A DNA stretch of 64,000 nucleotides, from the NCBI GenBank assembly GCA_035582835.1, contig JAYKAV010003360.1, forward strand, positions 62,104 to 126,103. The letters are read 5' to 3'. This DNA is from Phoebastria nigripes. Taxonomy: Eukaryota > Chordata > Aves > Procellariiformes > Diomedeidae. Under the pieces are notes generated by a model. That model was given only the letters and a program-made list of their open reading frames with translations. It ran no database searches and had not been told where the DNA came from. Of this stretch, positions 13,991 through 26,744 are shown one piece after another; positions within the stretch are counted from its first letter, which is position 1, and each line of letters starts with the position of its first letter. Both the position numbers and the translations under genes were made by a program.

Positions 13991-16900
13991 CCCAGCTGAA
14001 GGAGCCCGGCCGTGCAGTCACTTGAGAGGGGATATTGCCATCATCATGCCCTCCTCTACACACGCATCCTTTTGTGATTCCCTAAATGCCTGTAAAAATC
14101 TGACAGTTCCTGTTCAGGACAATTCCTCCTTTATCGTGAAAGCCCTCAGCTCCAGCACATCCTTCCTCTTCCTCCCTGAAAAACCTCCCCTACCATAAAT
14201 TGTTTGCCTTGTGCACACGTTTATGCCAGGAAACAGCCCCTCTACCGTCTCCACTGTGGTTTATGGGCAGCGATGATGCTCCTAAGCCAGTTTTCCCCTG
14301 GCTGTCAGGCCAGCAGGTGCCATGCCGCAGCCTGCACAGCTGAGCACGGGGGGGACAGCCCGCCCCGTGGCACCCTGCCACTCACGCCACCTCCCTTCAA
14401 GCCAGAGCAGGCTTCTCCATGTGACACCTGAGGCTTTAGTCTACAGCAAAGAGGAAAACGGAGCCGGAACCGAGGCCTGAGCACCAGCTCACGGTCAGCA
14501 ACTAAATCATCAGAAAGGTCCTGGGCGCTGGTGAGGTCTCGGCAACCCACACCATGTCCGGCCAAGNTGCGGGCTGGCACGAGCCTGGGTCCTTGCGGGC
14601 TGTTTGGATGCAGCCGTCTGTTTTGGTGATGAGAGAGTTTGGCTGCACAGACAAAAGCTGAACCATGCCAGGGGGCCTGTAGGCCAGAGAACAGGGTTTT
14701 ATGTCCTAGCACAAACGTAGCCTCAGTGTCAGGAAAGCCTTCAGTGCAGCCTACAAACTCTCGGAAGCAAGTCACACAACAGCCTCTTCAGTAAAGTGCA
14801 ATGGGTATAGTATGACTTTACTTTTTGCAGATTACAAGCAACTTTGTTCCAGGATTGAGTCAAGTTAGTCTACATGCTCTCCCAAAAACTCAGTGAGTGA
14901 TTGCTGTATCCCCAGGTTTCACATTCAGGATTTTATTACTTTGGGACAAGCATCTTCCATGCCACAGAAGGGAATTCTGCATCTCCGTAATGCCAAGCAA
15001 TGACTTTGCTCACATCATCTGTCAAACTACTGTTGCTGCTCCTTCTTCTGCCACCTCTGTTTCTGCATCTCTTCCCATCTCGTACACAGTCCCAGGTCAG
15101 ACTGTCAGACTCTGGCAGATCCTAACAGATCCTGACTGCCAGACGTGTCAGGATTAAGTCTAACTTCAGGGTTTAGGTCGCTGAGACAGTAAAATGCTGA
15201 ATGGAAAGTTCATTGTGTCTCTGAGAGGGTGGACTTTGAAAGGGCATCTCTCAGGATGTGGAGTGAAAGCCAGCTGGATTCCTGCGGATGTGCTGAGCTC
15301 GGCATGGGGGGATTTCTTGAATAACAGGAGGCATTCGGAAACTCGGTGTGGCTAAACCCAATGCCTGTGCTTGAAATGGAACCCTGACAAGAAAACGGGA
15401 TTAAATTAAGATTGTCAACTTTTTTTTTCACATATGACCTGGAGAGAAATATTCATTCTCACTTAAAAGTTGTGTCCTACATGTAGATAGTGCAGAAAAA
15501 GCTAATATTGGACTACACGTGGGAAAATCCCTCTTTGCATTATATTTATTCTGCAACAACAAGCTTGTCTTTCCCTCTCTGAGCACAGCCCACTGTGTCT
15601 GAACAGGGCTGCAAAGCAGGGAACACTCTTGTACTCCCCAAATCCCCTCTCCCTTCCCAGTTGGAACATGCGGCAGCTTCACCACTTTGGCTTGGTTTGG
15701 TGGAGGATACTAAGAACGGCAAAGTGGCAAAGGCTGCTTGTGGCCAGGGGCTCCAGTCTGCCTTAGCAGGCTCTAGCCAGCCAGAAGCATATGTGGGGAA
15801 GGAGGACAGCAGCTCACACCCCTCTCTTTCCTAGCTGATGGCAGGTGCAGTATTAGCTTGAAGACTGCGTATCTGGGAAAGACAGGGAACAAGTCTGGAG
15901 CTTGCTCTCGTGCAAGGACATGTATTAAAAAGAGACGCCCCCATTTTAGTCTTGAAGTACCTAACTGAGCAGGTGGAGCATGAACCTCAGCAGGGTGTTG
16001 AGAAACAGCGAGTTGTTGTAAAGGAGAGGCAGTGTTCGCTAGCTTGATGGGATGAACAAAAACAATTCTTAATTTATTCCTATCTTTGAGACTCAAGGGC
16101 CTGAAAAGTTGGGCGTAACCTTTATGAGCTCTTAAAACTCACTGTGATTTCCCAGGGCTCCACGAGAGGACACGGTGTTGCTCACTGGCAGTCTAACAAG
16201 CAGCCACGAAATACCACCAAGCCAGCATGGTGCCCAGCTGCTCCCCCCAAGCCCTTTCGTGACCCTGCCTCCCATCAGGGCGGGTCAGCCCATGCTGAGC
16301 TCCATGCTGCCCACATCCACTGACCACAAGCCCATGCCTCAGCACAACACTGCCACCATCATTCCTGTGCCGCTGCAGCACGGGTTGGCCCTGACTCCTG
16401 TTTACTTGTAAGCATGAGAAAGGGAGAGGGTACTGCTGTATTTGAAAAATAAGAAATTGGTTTCTTCCACGCCATTTCATTGTTCCAGCTCCTGATTCGG
16501 TGCCAGGAGCTTGTCACCCCTCAGCAGGGATGGCCCTGTGACAGAAACAAAGTCTCTTTGTTTGCTGTGGGTTCCTGGGTCCTTCTGGGACCCATCTCCC
16601 ACTGAACTGCCTCAAATGCTTTTTCCTGCAGTAAGCTTTGAGGTGGTTCCATTTCATCCCACTTCCTCAGGGAGTTACCCTGCATAAAAATGCTGTAGCT
16701 CTTTTCCTGACAGGTCCTTAAGATATATTATAACTATATTTCATACGGATGCAAAGAGGCTGGCAGCATTAAATTCAGATGGAGCTATTCATCACCAGAG
16801 GTTAGCAAGGATGAACATAATTTAATAGCGTGACGAAATTCTTGTTCTGTTTTTGCTGGAACCCCAAAGCTGAGGTCGAGAACATTTCAGGCCTGAGATC

Positions 16901-19900
16901 CAGACCTTGTCACTCCTGAGTAAGAGTGGGCACAGCCCTGGGGCATTGCTGGAAAGAAAGACTGACACATGATGCTAGTCTGACAATTCCGGGGGTAGCT
17001 GTTATTTTCTGAAACTTTTGCATCTATTTTATTTTACGCTGATGAGGAAAGCTCTGAGCTGAGACCAGATGGTACTGATTTGCTCAGGGTTATTGCTGGT
17101 CGAAAATAAACAGTGCTGCGCTCCATTCCCACAGACAGCTATTAAACTGGAGATGAGTATTATTTATTCATTGGCATTTCAGTGGTGTTCAGTTGGGAGT
17201 GAAGCCACACTCAGCTGGGCACTATTCACTTACACACACAGGCAGTTATGGTTCTTCGTCCCCAGAAGCCTAAACCTGAAGTGAAAGCCCCAGATGCAGA
17301 GTGCCCCATCCTCAGGCTGTTATCAAATACTTCTCTCTACTATTTCAAAACCCATTTCTCAGCAATACGGTTTCCTCTTTTTTCCTCCTCAACTTGAGGA
17401 GACTAGATGTCGTATTACAGCAACTGCTGACCGGACTGGCTGAGAAGACACCCTTCAAGGCACTGCTGAGGCTGCTGCAGCTCTACTGCTGGGGTCGCTG
17501 GGAGTGGCTGCTTCTCTTTTCTGCATCAAAACATCCTCTGCCGCGTTATCATCCAGTCTAGGCCTCCTGCACCCATTGGAGAGCTGTTTGATTTGGTAAA
17601 ACATAGGCTAAACTGCCTGTGGACACTCTCTTGGAGATGTGGCCCTTGGGCAGCTTTTTTCTCCTTAATGAGGGAAAGGGAGACTGCATGAGGTAGTGTT
17701 GGTAATAGAAATGTTTCCCTGAAGCAATTCTTGACAAATCCATTACCCTTCTCAAAGTCTGTATTAAAACTACTGATTCTGAACATTATGGTCTACCAGA
17801 GCTCAGAGGACCTCAGCAGCTCAGCGTCCCACGTGGCAGGTCTCGGGCAGGCCTGGACAATTCTTGGGGATGGGGGAAAGCAGCACTTCAGAAAGACAAA
17901 GTGTCTCTGGGGACCTGGAGAGCAGAAGAAACAGAGCCACAATGCAACCCCCATTTACCTTTGCAAAAAAAGCCAGCAGAGTGTAATCTCAAGAGGTTTT
18001 GTGAGGCCACCTTGCTTTCTCTGCTAGCCTTGACTGCTTGATGAATGTACCTGTTGTGCTCCAGTGCATGACAACATGCAAATAGTGAAATCCACTGATG
18101 GCAAATAACAAGATGAAGAAAAGCTTGAAGTTAATGTAATAGTTGCCATAATAATTTACACCCAATTACAACTCATTATAAGGTTGTCTTGCTACAAATA
18201 TGACAGAGACCAGTGATTCCCTTAAAATGGTAGAGCTAAGTCATAGGTTTGGATAAATAAAAGCTTATCTGCAACACTGATTGATTGCTTTGGACAATAT
18301 TACAATTTTTTTTGTAATTTGGGAAGTTTTATGACCCAGAATGAATTGGAAGTGTGTTCAATTTGAATAAATTCTTTCAATCAGTAATCCAAGAACAGAG
18401 ATTTCCAAATTCTGAAGACCAGGAAAATACCTTGGAGTTGCAGGAGCTGTCAGACTTAAGTTCTAAGTATGAAACTCAAGTCTGTCCCATAGTTATAACT
18501 GTGGCAAAGCTGGGTATCAGGGCTGCGCCTCTCTGCACACCCAGTGCACTTAAGTCATTAATTCCCTGGGTGGTCCAGGAACACCCCAGCTTGTCATCAG
18601 CACAGATGAGATAGTAGGGCTGGTTTGAGACAACACACTGCCTTGAAAGCAGGTCTGAACTCCTTGCCACCTCCATAATTAAGTAATTGACACACAGGAG
18701 CTCTCCAGATGGGAATTTTGGACAGTTCTACATATTCCCCCAGGTAGCTCCTGCTGTAGCTCACCTCCTCTGTATGCCTAAATGTGTATCTGTTGATTAA
18801 CATCCTGGGTGGAGTGTCCCTGAGATTCTCACGCAGTTCTGCTGCTTCAGCAGTTGCAGAAGGGATCAAGTTGTATATAGATAAGACATTTGCAAACAGT
18901 CAGTACAAACTGTTCCCGCAGATGCAAAAATACTCATGTAGGACAGTCTTTTGTACACGGTTAAGATATTTAAACCAATTTTGTATGTAGCTGTCATGGA
19001 CAAAACAGTCCAGAGTCGGGAAATTTTACTTGACTTAATTTATTGCCAGGCCACACAAGCTTCTGGTCTCTGATTTGGATATTGAGGGAAAGAAGAACAC
19101 AACCAGCTAGACAAACACTTACACAAAACTCCATCCTCCCTCCTTCCCAGCCTCAACTTCCCTTATTTTTGCCGCAGTTACAACCAGTTTGTCAAAACTC
19201 CTCTGGCAACGGGACAGGTGGCGTAGGAAGTGGAAGCAGTGCATGTGATGGCTTTCTGCTGCCCTGCAGGTAACTCCTTCTGCCAGGCTGCACTTTGCGA
19301 TTCCTGACGCTTTTTGTGTAATGGTTTCTGCTGAGCTGCACGTCATGGCCTCTGCTGCTCTCTTCCTCAGTGTCCCCGCTCCGGCATGGGTTGCCCATTG
19401 GTGTGGTTTTTCACCGTATGGTTTTCACTTACTTCAGGGTAGGCTGGAACCATTTTTGGCAGACGGCAGGTAATGGGCTCACCCCAGGCAGGTCACCACT
19501 GCAAACAGATGCTACATACAGCCTGCAACATCTGCTCATTGCAGCAGGTACGGTCACAGGGATGGATTATGTGTGGTCATGCAGGATGGCGGCACGGTTT
19601 GCAACCAAGAACTTGTATGACCACTGCAGTGGGGACTCCTGTTGGCATGGGACCGTGAGCATTCTGAGAGATTTGATTCCCCATGTGAGAGTTACCTTAT
19701 GGTGAGATTAAAAAAAGTAGTTTTTATTTTAGACAAACACTCTGTCATTGAGTGTCTATGCAAGATTGGGCTGCATGAGAAATGGTTATTAAAATATCTT
19801 CATAGCACTCCCTCTGAAAGATGCACAGCTCAGCAGCTCAGTATATCCCCAAAAGCATGAACATGAGGGTTAACTCTGCCTATCAGCAGTTGGCTCACTT

Positions 19901-20108
19901 CAATTAGAAACTGTAGTAACCATCTTAGAAGTAGAGCCAAAGATAATGAGAGCTGAGTTTTTTGTTTATGCTGCCAAATGAAGGGAGTCTGAAAAGTGGC
20001 TGGCTGTCCATCTCTCAGAAAGCACTGCAAAGGAGGAAACCTGACAGCCTGATGTCTGCTGAGTAGTGTTCCTACTTTAGGATGAGTTTCAGTCCTATAA
20101 TTGCCGTC

Positions 20109-20135
20109 TGTGTGTGTGCATGTGTGTGTGTGTGT
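20109..20135. repeat. (TG)n microsatellite
   Basis: TG dinucleotides interrupted once by CA. Confidence 0.9.
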
Positions 20136-21189
20136 AACGGGGAATCTGCTGAGATTGCAGAATGGAAGTCAAAGCCCTACCCACAGTCAGACTGCATGTA
20201 GCTACCACCCTCTGTATGCTTTAAACAGAGATCTGGGACCACTGAGGCTTACATAAAGAGTCTCAAACAATTCCTCTGTGTACTTATGCTCTGAGCTGGG
20301 AAGACAGCCTCCTCATGTCATGTAAGAGCTGTACAGGCCTGCTCCAGCTGTGCCCATTTTGGGCAAGGATGAAGAGAGGTTTAAGCGTGTGGGGGCAGCC
20401 TGCAGAGCTGCTGCGTTTGGGTGGACTCCATCCTTCTCGCTTCTGCTGGCTGACTTGGAGTTTTCACGCTTGATTGTTTTTCACACCAATGCTGCTATAT
20501 CTGAAGGTACAATTCAGTCACTTCATTGATCTAAATAATTTCTGACAGCTTTATTTGTACTCATCTAAATTTATAAAGAACAATGTCAACTCCGGTAGCA
20601 GTTATAAAGTCCTCAAATACCCTCAGATATTGCTGTCCATAATGAGTGCACTGTGAAATCTAAAGATTCTTTTCACAATATGCTTTTAAATGAAGAAAGC
20701 CATGGCAGCTTCTCAGGGAATGCTGTTTGCAGTGGCTAGGCAGTTAATTTTAATGCTGATCCCTAATCCTACTGCAAGTAAATCAAAAGTGGAAATAAAA
20801 TTGTACTATTACACAATTGCCAAGGCAGTCAATTCTGCCGTCAGCAGATGCGGTGACTAAAGATCCCCTTAATCACAGACACAGGATGTCTGAGTGATAC
20901 ACCCCTGGATAAAAGAACAAATACCAATGTGAATGTGAAACATCATTGGCAAACATTTCATGTAAAACCTAAGTTATGTAGTGTGCAAGAGGGTCTGAGT
21001 CACAGATACATTATACTGTAATATTAGATGTTGCAGACTGTGAAAATATCACCATTACTACACATTAGTTCTGCCCCCTCATCAGGCAGAAATAATATAC
21101 ATAGGTCAGTTAACCTGCGATATACTGCATTTTTTTTACTATTATGGCAATAGTATCTCTATTGAATTCCTATGTGTAATTTATCTCAG

Positions 21190-21280
21190 GAATAGATAGG
21201 TGAATAAATATATATCTATTTTAAAAAAATTAAAAATCTGTATTTAAAAATACATAAATATATATATATATTTTGTATAT
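21190..21280. repeat. AT-rich low-complexity stretch
   Basis: A and T runs with TATATATA around 21,257-21,268. Confidence 0.75.
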
Positions 21281-24089
21281 GTATCTCACTACTCCAGACA
21301 GTTGCAAACTTCTACAATCACACCACAAAGATTTCTCAGAGGGACTCACAAATTATTGAAGTTTACCCCAGGGTGATTACTGTCACTCCATGTGTATCTT
21401 TCATCTGCCAGATATAGTAAACTGAGATACAGTCTGCCAAATGATGAATGCCTGTTTTCTCAAATTCCTTTAAAGATGGTCAACCTTTAACTGTTCTTCT
21501 CAGACACCAGATGAAAGCAGCATTCAGCCATTCAACAAATGAGTTTTGCTGCATATATTCTCCCAAGGCCAAGAGAATGGAGATTCCTTGAGGATATATG
21601 AAGGTGATCTCTGACAACACATTCTCAGCTGGCAGGTACTTCAGCACATAATAAATACCTGGAATAAATCCAACTATTTTGGGGGGAGTTGTAATAAAGA
21701 CTAATCTGATTCAGAATTCCTGTGCAAATGTTGATAGGTAAAATGGCATAAGAAAATTTTAAATACAGGCTGTCTTCCTCATTCCTTCTGCACTCCCTTT
21801 CTTTTATTTCTTTCCTTAAACTTTCTTTTGGCTTTGAAGTCCCAGATCACATTTTCATTGCACATGATTATATATGTAAAAATCTGGAAACTGAAGGGTT
21901 GTTTAATTTCAGTGTATGCATATGGGCTACACTAAAGTCCATATGAGTTACTATATTCCTCCTGAAAGCCTTCGAAACAGCAAAGGGTAATATGTTACTG
22001 CAACTGTAGGCTGCAGCTGTCTATTTAATTAGTCTTAGACTTCATTTTTCCGGAGTCAGTTGAGTTAAGAAGCCATGAGCTGTGGACTGCTAGCTGACGA
22101 GGCTGTCATACCATGGCTTCAAGGGATTTGAACCTCTGCATTCATAGAGGAAGAGAAGCATATTCAAGGCTGCATATGAGCAATGTCCTGTTATAAAAGA
22201 ACATTCAGCACTAGTGTAGGTGGAGCCCTTCTCTCCATCATCCCCAACAAAACATAATTTTCTTTAAGAGATTGAGTGTCCAACCTTATGTAGATACTTC
22301 TCTGCTTAATACCTGATGAGTACAAGTACCATACACAGATTGATTGTACTCCTGTTATAAGGCATGTGCTGCAAAACATCTGGCTCAGATTTTGCTTGTT
22401 GCCTAATTTCCCCACTACAGAGTTATCTGTAGTTCAAAGTAGGTTTCAGGCAATGATGTCAGGTCTCTCAGTGTTATGGAAAACAAATGTTCAGCTAAAC
22501 AGACATTCCTCTCTGGGTATGTCTGCAGGATGCGTTTACTACATGTTCTGGAGTGAACTACTGGGCCCAAACTGCTGCTGTCAAATTGCTATGTCTCACT
22601 GGCAGTTAGTGGGAGATTAGGGATTGTTATTTTGGTCTGGAACACTATTCAGATCAGGCATGCCTCCACTGCACAGTGGCTCAAGAGCCCTTCCATGTGC
22701 ATTGCACCCAAATGGCATGGACACCTCTAATGCACACCACAAACCTCATCCATCTGCTGCACATCTTATCAATGTCTTTAGTGGCATAGGATCTAGAAGT
22801 TGCAATGGGGTCCCTATGGAATAAGTGACTTCTCCAGGATAAAAAGTGACACTGGGGTCTCTGGAGCAGAAGTCTGAGGAAAGTGTTCTTCTAATGGCAG
22901 AAAACTCATTGGCTCTGATGGTTCCTCCAAAGAAAAAGGAAGCTCTGGGGCTGGAGGCTCACAAAGCATGTTCTTGAATGGTCTTAAAGGATTTATCAAT
23001 CCTGTTCCCTCTCTTTGGACTGCTGGTGCCACTCCACTAGGAGTGGCTGCTCTGCCACCCAGTTCCTATACGGTCAACAGGCACACTCTTAGTGGAAGCG
23101 ATGCTCCCACTGCAGACCAGGTACAAGTCAACAGACCAGTTCTGATTCAGGGTCCCTGACAGGATAGGGTCAGCAGTTCTCTGTTTATCTCTAGGCCCTG
23201 GGCAGAAGGACCGGTCATGGCAGCATGGCAGCAGCCAGTGTCTCTTTACCTGAGAACCTTGCGGAGAGAACGTGTATCAATCCCTGCAGATTTCTGAAAA
23301 CACACAATACAATGCACCACTCATATCTGCTCCCTACAGTGCCCTCAACGTCGAGGTCTAAATTTTCAGCAGTGGAGTGAGAAGCCTCAGAGAGCCTTGT
23401 TCATTTGTTGCCTGTGTTGTAAGAGGATTAGGCCATTCAGTGGCAAGGCTTTTTCAATACATTCAGCTCAGCAGCAGCCTATGCTTCAAATCACAGAGAG
23501 AAAAGTTGAGCAAGCACAGGCAAGGGGAGGGAAGGGACGAGTCAGTTTATGCACAGTATATGAAGGACACCATGGTAAATGCCCTTCTCTGCTGGGATTT
23601 TATAACCAACTCAAATTAGTGAGTGAACTGAGCACCTCTTGCTGATTCAGGTAGTCCTCTAGGAAAGTGGATGATGCCTTTGAGTACAGAGACAAAGCCC
23701 TTCCCACCCTTGCTGTTCACCTGCTGTATGCTATGCTGTGACTCATCCACGCCGAGAAGTGGTCTGGTCCAGTGTATTTCTGAACACTTTAACTCTTATT
23801 GGCAGTCGAGAAGGGATTTGGCTTTTCCAAAGACAGGATGTTATTTGAGGATTGAAGACTGCTGAGGAGTGACAGGATAGACCTGATGAAGTAGGGCAAG
23901 AGCATCTTTGTCAAAAGGCTGGCCATCCTGGTAAGAAAGGCTTTATACCAGAAAGATTGGGAAATGGAGGTTATGACCATTAAGTTGGACCATGGAGATT
24001 AGGTGAGGAAACAGAGGTTGGTAGTGGAAAGCAAATGATGCAAGTGGGTGGGAACAAGAGAGATATCAGGAATGATAAGATAGGGCAAA

Positions 24090-26744
24090 AGGACGCCCAT
24101 CTCAAATGTACGTCCACAGCCTGAAAAACAAGCATGAAGATGTAGAGCACTACATGCAGAACTGCAACATCACTGGAACAACTGAGATGTGGTGGGACAG
24201 CTTGCATGACAGCAGTAATGTGAGGGCTCTTCAGGATAGAAGCTCTACAGGAATGACAAGAGGGAAGAGGACAAGAGACTTGTCCTCTACGTGAAGAGGC
24301 AGCTTGGATGTATGGAGCTCTCCTATGGGATAGATGACATGCTGGTTGAGAGCTTGTGGGTCCACGTCAGAAGACAGGCCAATAATATTGTGGTGGGACT
24401 TTGTAACAGACCACCCGATCAAGGTGAGAAAGTGGATGAAGTCTTCCTCTAACATGGAGTTCTCTGAATCACAGACTTCTCAGTATTTTTGGGGGAGTTC
24501 AGCCTCTCTGACATCTGCTGGAAGGGCCACACAGTGGGATGTAAGCAATACAGGAGAATTTTGGAGGATGCCAGGGATAAATTCTTTACACAGGAACTGA
24601 ATGGGCCAAACAAGGGTGACATACAGCTGGATCTGATATTCACAAAGAAGGAGGAACTAGTTGTGGATGTGATTATCAGTGGCAGCCTCGGCTGTAGTGA
24701 CCAGGAAATAGCGGGGTTTGAGATCCTGAGCGGAGTAAGGAAGGTAAGTAGGACAGTACAGACCCTGGACTTTAAGAGAGCAAACTTTGGCTTTTTAAGG
24801 CAACTGACAGGTAGAATCCCATGGGAGACAGCTCTGAAGTGCAAAGTAGCTCAGGAAAGCTGCCAAGGCCTTAAGTACAGCATCCTCCAAGCACAAGTGC
24901 AATATGTAGGATGTCAAGTAGACTTATCAGGAGACTGGGTAGTGTAAATAGGGAACTCATGACTGAGCCCCAGCGCAATCAAACAGCATACAGGAGGTGG
25001 GAGCAGGGATAGGCAACAAATGAGGAATTTAGAAAGATTGTGCAGGCACACAGGGATGGGGTTAGGAAAGCCAAGTTCAAGTAGAGTTGAAACTTGCAAA
25101 AGATGTGAAGGGTAGTAAGAAGAGCTTCTACCACTACATTAGTAGTAGAAGGCTGAACAAAGAAAATATGGGACCATTGCTGAATGGGGTAGGCTATTTA
25201 GTGACAGTGGACACAGAAAAAGCTGAGGTACATAGTGCCTTCTTTGCCTCAGCCTTCACTTACAAGGTCTCTTGGGCATCTGGGCTGAAAAGCAGGGTTC
25301 AAGGAGGAGAACTGCCAGCAATCAAGCCACGGATGATTTGCTAGAATTCAATCCATCCAAGTCCATAGGACCAGACAGGCTGCTCCCAATAGTGCTGAGA
25401 GAACTGGCCAATACTGTAGTGAGGCCACTGTAATTTCTGAAAGGTTGGGGAAAGTCTCCAACGAGTGGAGAAAGGCAAATGTTACACCATCTTCAAAAAG
25501 GGCATGGTCAGCCTCACTACAATCCCTTGAGAAGTCATGGAGCGAGGCCTCTTGGAGCACATTTCTGGGCACATAAGGAGAAGATGGTGATTTGGAACAG
25601 TCAGCATGGTTTTTACAAAGGGAAAATCATGTCTAAGCAATCTGATTGCCTTCTATCATAAAATGACTAGATTTGTGGTGAGGGGAGAGAAGTAGATGCC
25701 CCTCACTTTGAGTTTAGCAAGGTTTTTGACATGCTCTCTCACAATAATCTTGTATCCAAGTTGGGATGTTACAATCTGGATAGCTGGACAACTAGATGGA
25801 AAAACCTGGTTGGATAGTTCAGCTTAATGGTTAATGGGTAGTACTATACCTGGAGGCAAGTAACAAGTGGAGTACTGCAGGGGTCTATCATTGGGCCTAC
25901 CCTGTTCATTAACTTTACCAGTCACCTGAAGGAGGCACTGTCATAGAGTTTGCAGATGACACCAAATTGACAGGGCAGGAGGGAGAACCAGACAGTATGC
26001 TCAAGGGCATAGCAGCCATTCAGAGGGACCTAGGCAGCTTAGAGGAATGGACCTGCAAGAGCCTTCTGAAAATCCACAAGGACACATGCAAAGTCCTCCA
26101 CCTGCAACAGGAGAACCCCCTGCAACTATACAGGTTGGGCACTGTTTGGCTGGAGAGCAGCTTTGCTGAACAAGACCTGGAAGTCTTGGCAGACAGCAAG
26201 CTGAACATAAGCCAACAGTGTGCCCCGGCAGCAAAGGCGGAGAGCCTCCTGGGGTGTATTAACAGGAGCAGCACTAGTAGATTGAGCAAGGTGATTATCT
26301 CACTTGGCATTCATTAGACCATGTCTGAAATACCACATCCAGTCTGGGGGCCTCCAACACAAGAGAGATGTTGATCAACTGGAATAAGTGCACTGGAGGT
26401 TCAGGATGATCAAGGGACTGCAGCACATGCCCCGTGAGGAGAGGCTGGGCTTCTATAGCCCAGAGAAGAGAAGGCTCTAAGTGATCCATGGCAGAAGAGC
26501 AAAAGGTAGCAGGCATAAATTGAAACAAGAGAGGTTGTATCAGACTGGATATTGAGAAAAACATTTTCACCATGAGGACAGTCAAGCATTAGAACAGATT
26601 GTCCAGAGAAGTTGTGAAGTCTCCATCCTCTGAGGATTTCAACACCCAGCTGGATAAAGCCCTGAGCAACACAGTCTGATCCCATAGATGACTCTGAGAT
26701 CTCCTGAGGCCCCTTCTAACCTGAATTATTCTCTGATTCTATAA
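24090..26744 (+). mobile_element. CR1 LINE, longest copy: endonuclease, reverse transcriptase and 3' end
   Basis: About 2.65 kb in CR1 order. The early endonuclease region (24,090-24,480) is diverged. Endonuclease C-terminus: VGCKQYRRILEDARDKFF, 24,540-24,600, then TLDFKRANFGFLRQL at 24,760-24,805. The RT linker LAKDVKGSKKSFYHYI lies at 25,090-25,140. RT blocks follow, with SQHGF and TSGVLQGSIIGPTLF (about 25,600 and 25,865), then the catalytic F-A-D-D at 25,949-25,960, still intact. A C-terminal frame (25,967-26,317) and the 3' UTR ending near CTGATTCTATAA complete it. Several stops and frameshifts interrupt it, so it is inactive. It looks like a different and older subfamily from the copy at the left edge. 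The 5' edge is uncertain by some tens of bases. Confidence 0.9.

Larger units (their letters stand above)
10229..24089. other. Intergenic sequence without recognised genes
   Basis: No supportable coding exon on either strand; the longest frames (for example 12887-13381 minus and 14305-14775 minus) show no family motif. It contains a purine-rich block followed by a pyrimidine-rich block (13,630-13,990), a (TG)n tract (20,109-20,135) and AT-rich low complexity (21,190-21,280). Confidence 0.7.

Noticed and set aside
14305..14775. 156-codon minus-strand frame
   Set aside because: Contains an ambiguous base and no known motif; composition fits chance in a GC-richer patch.
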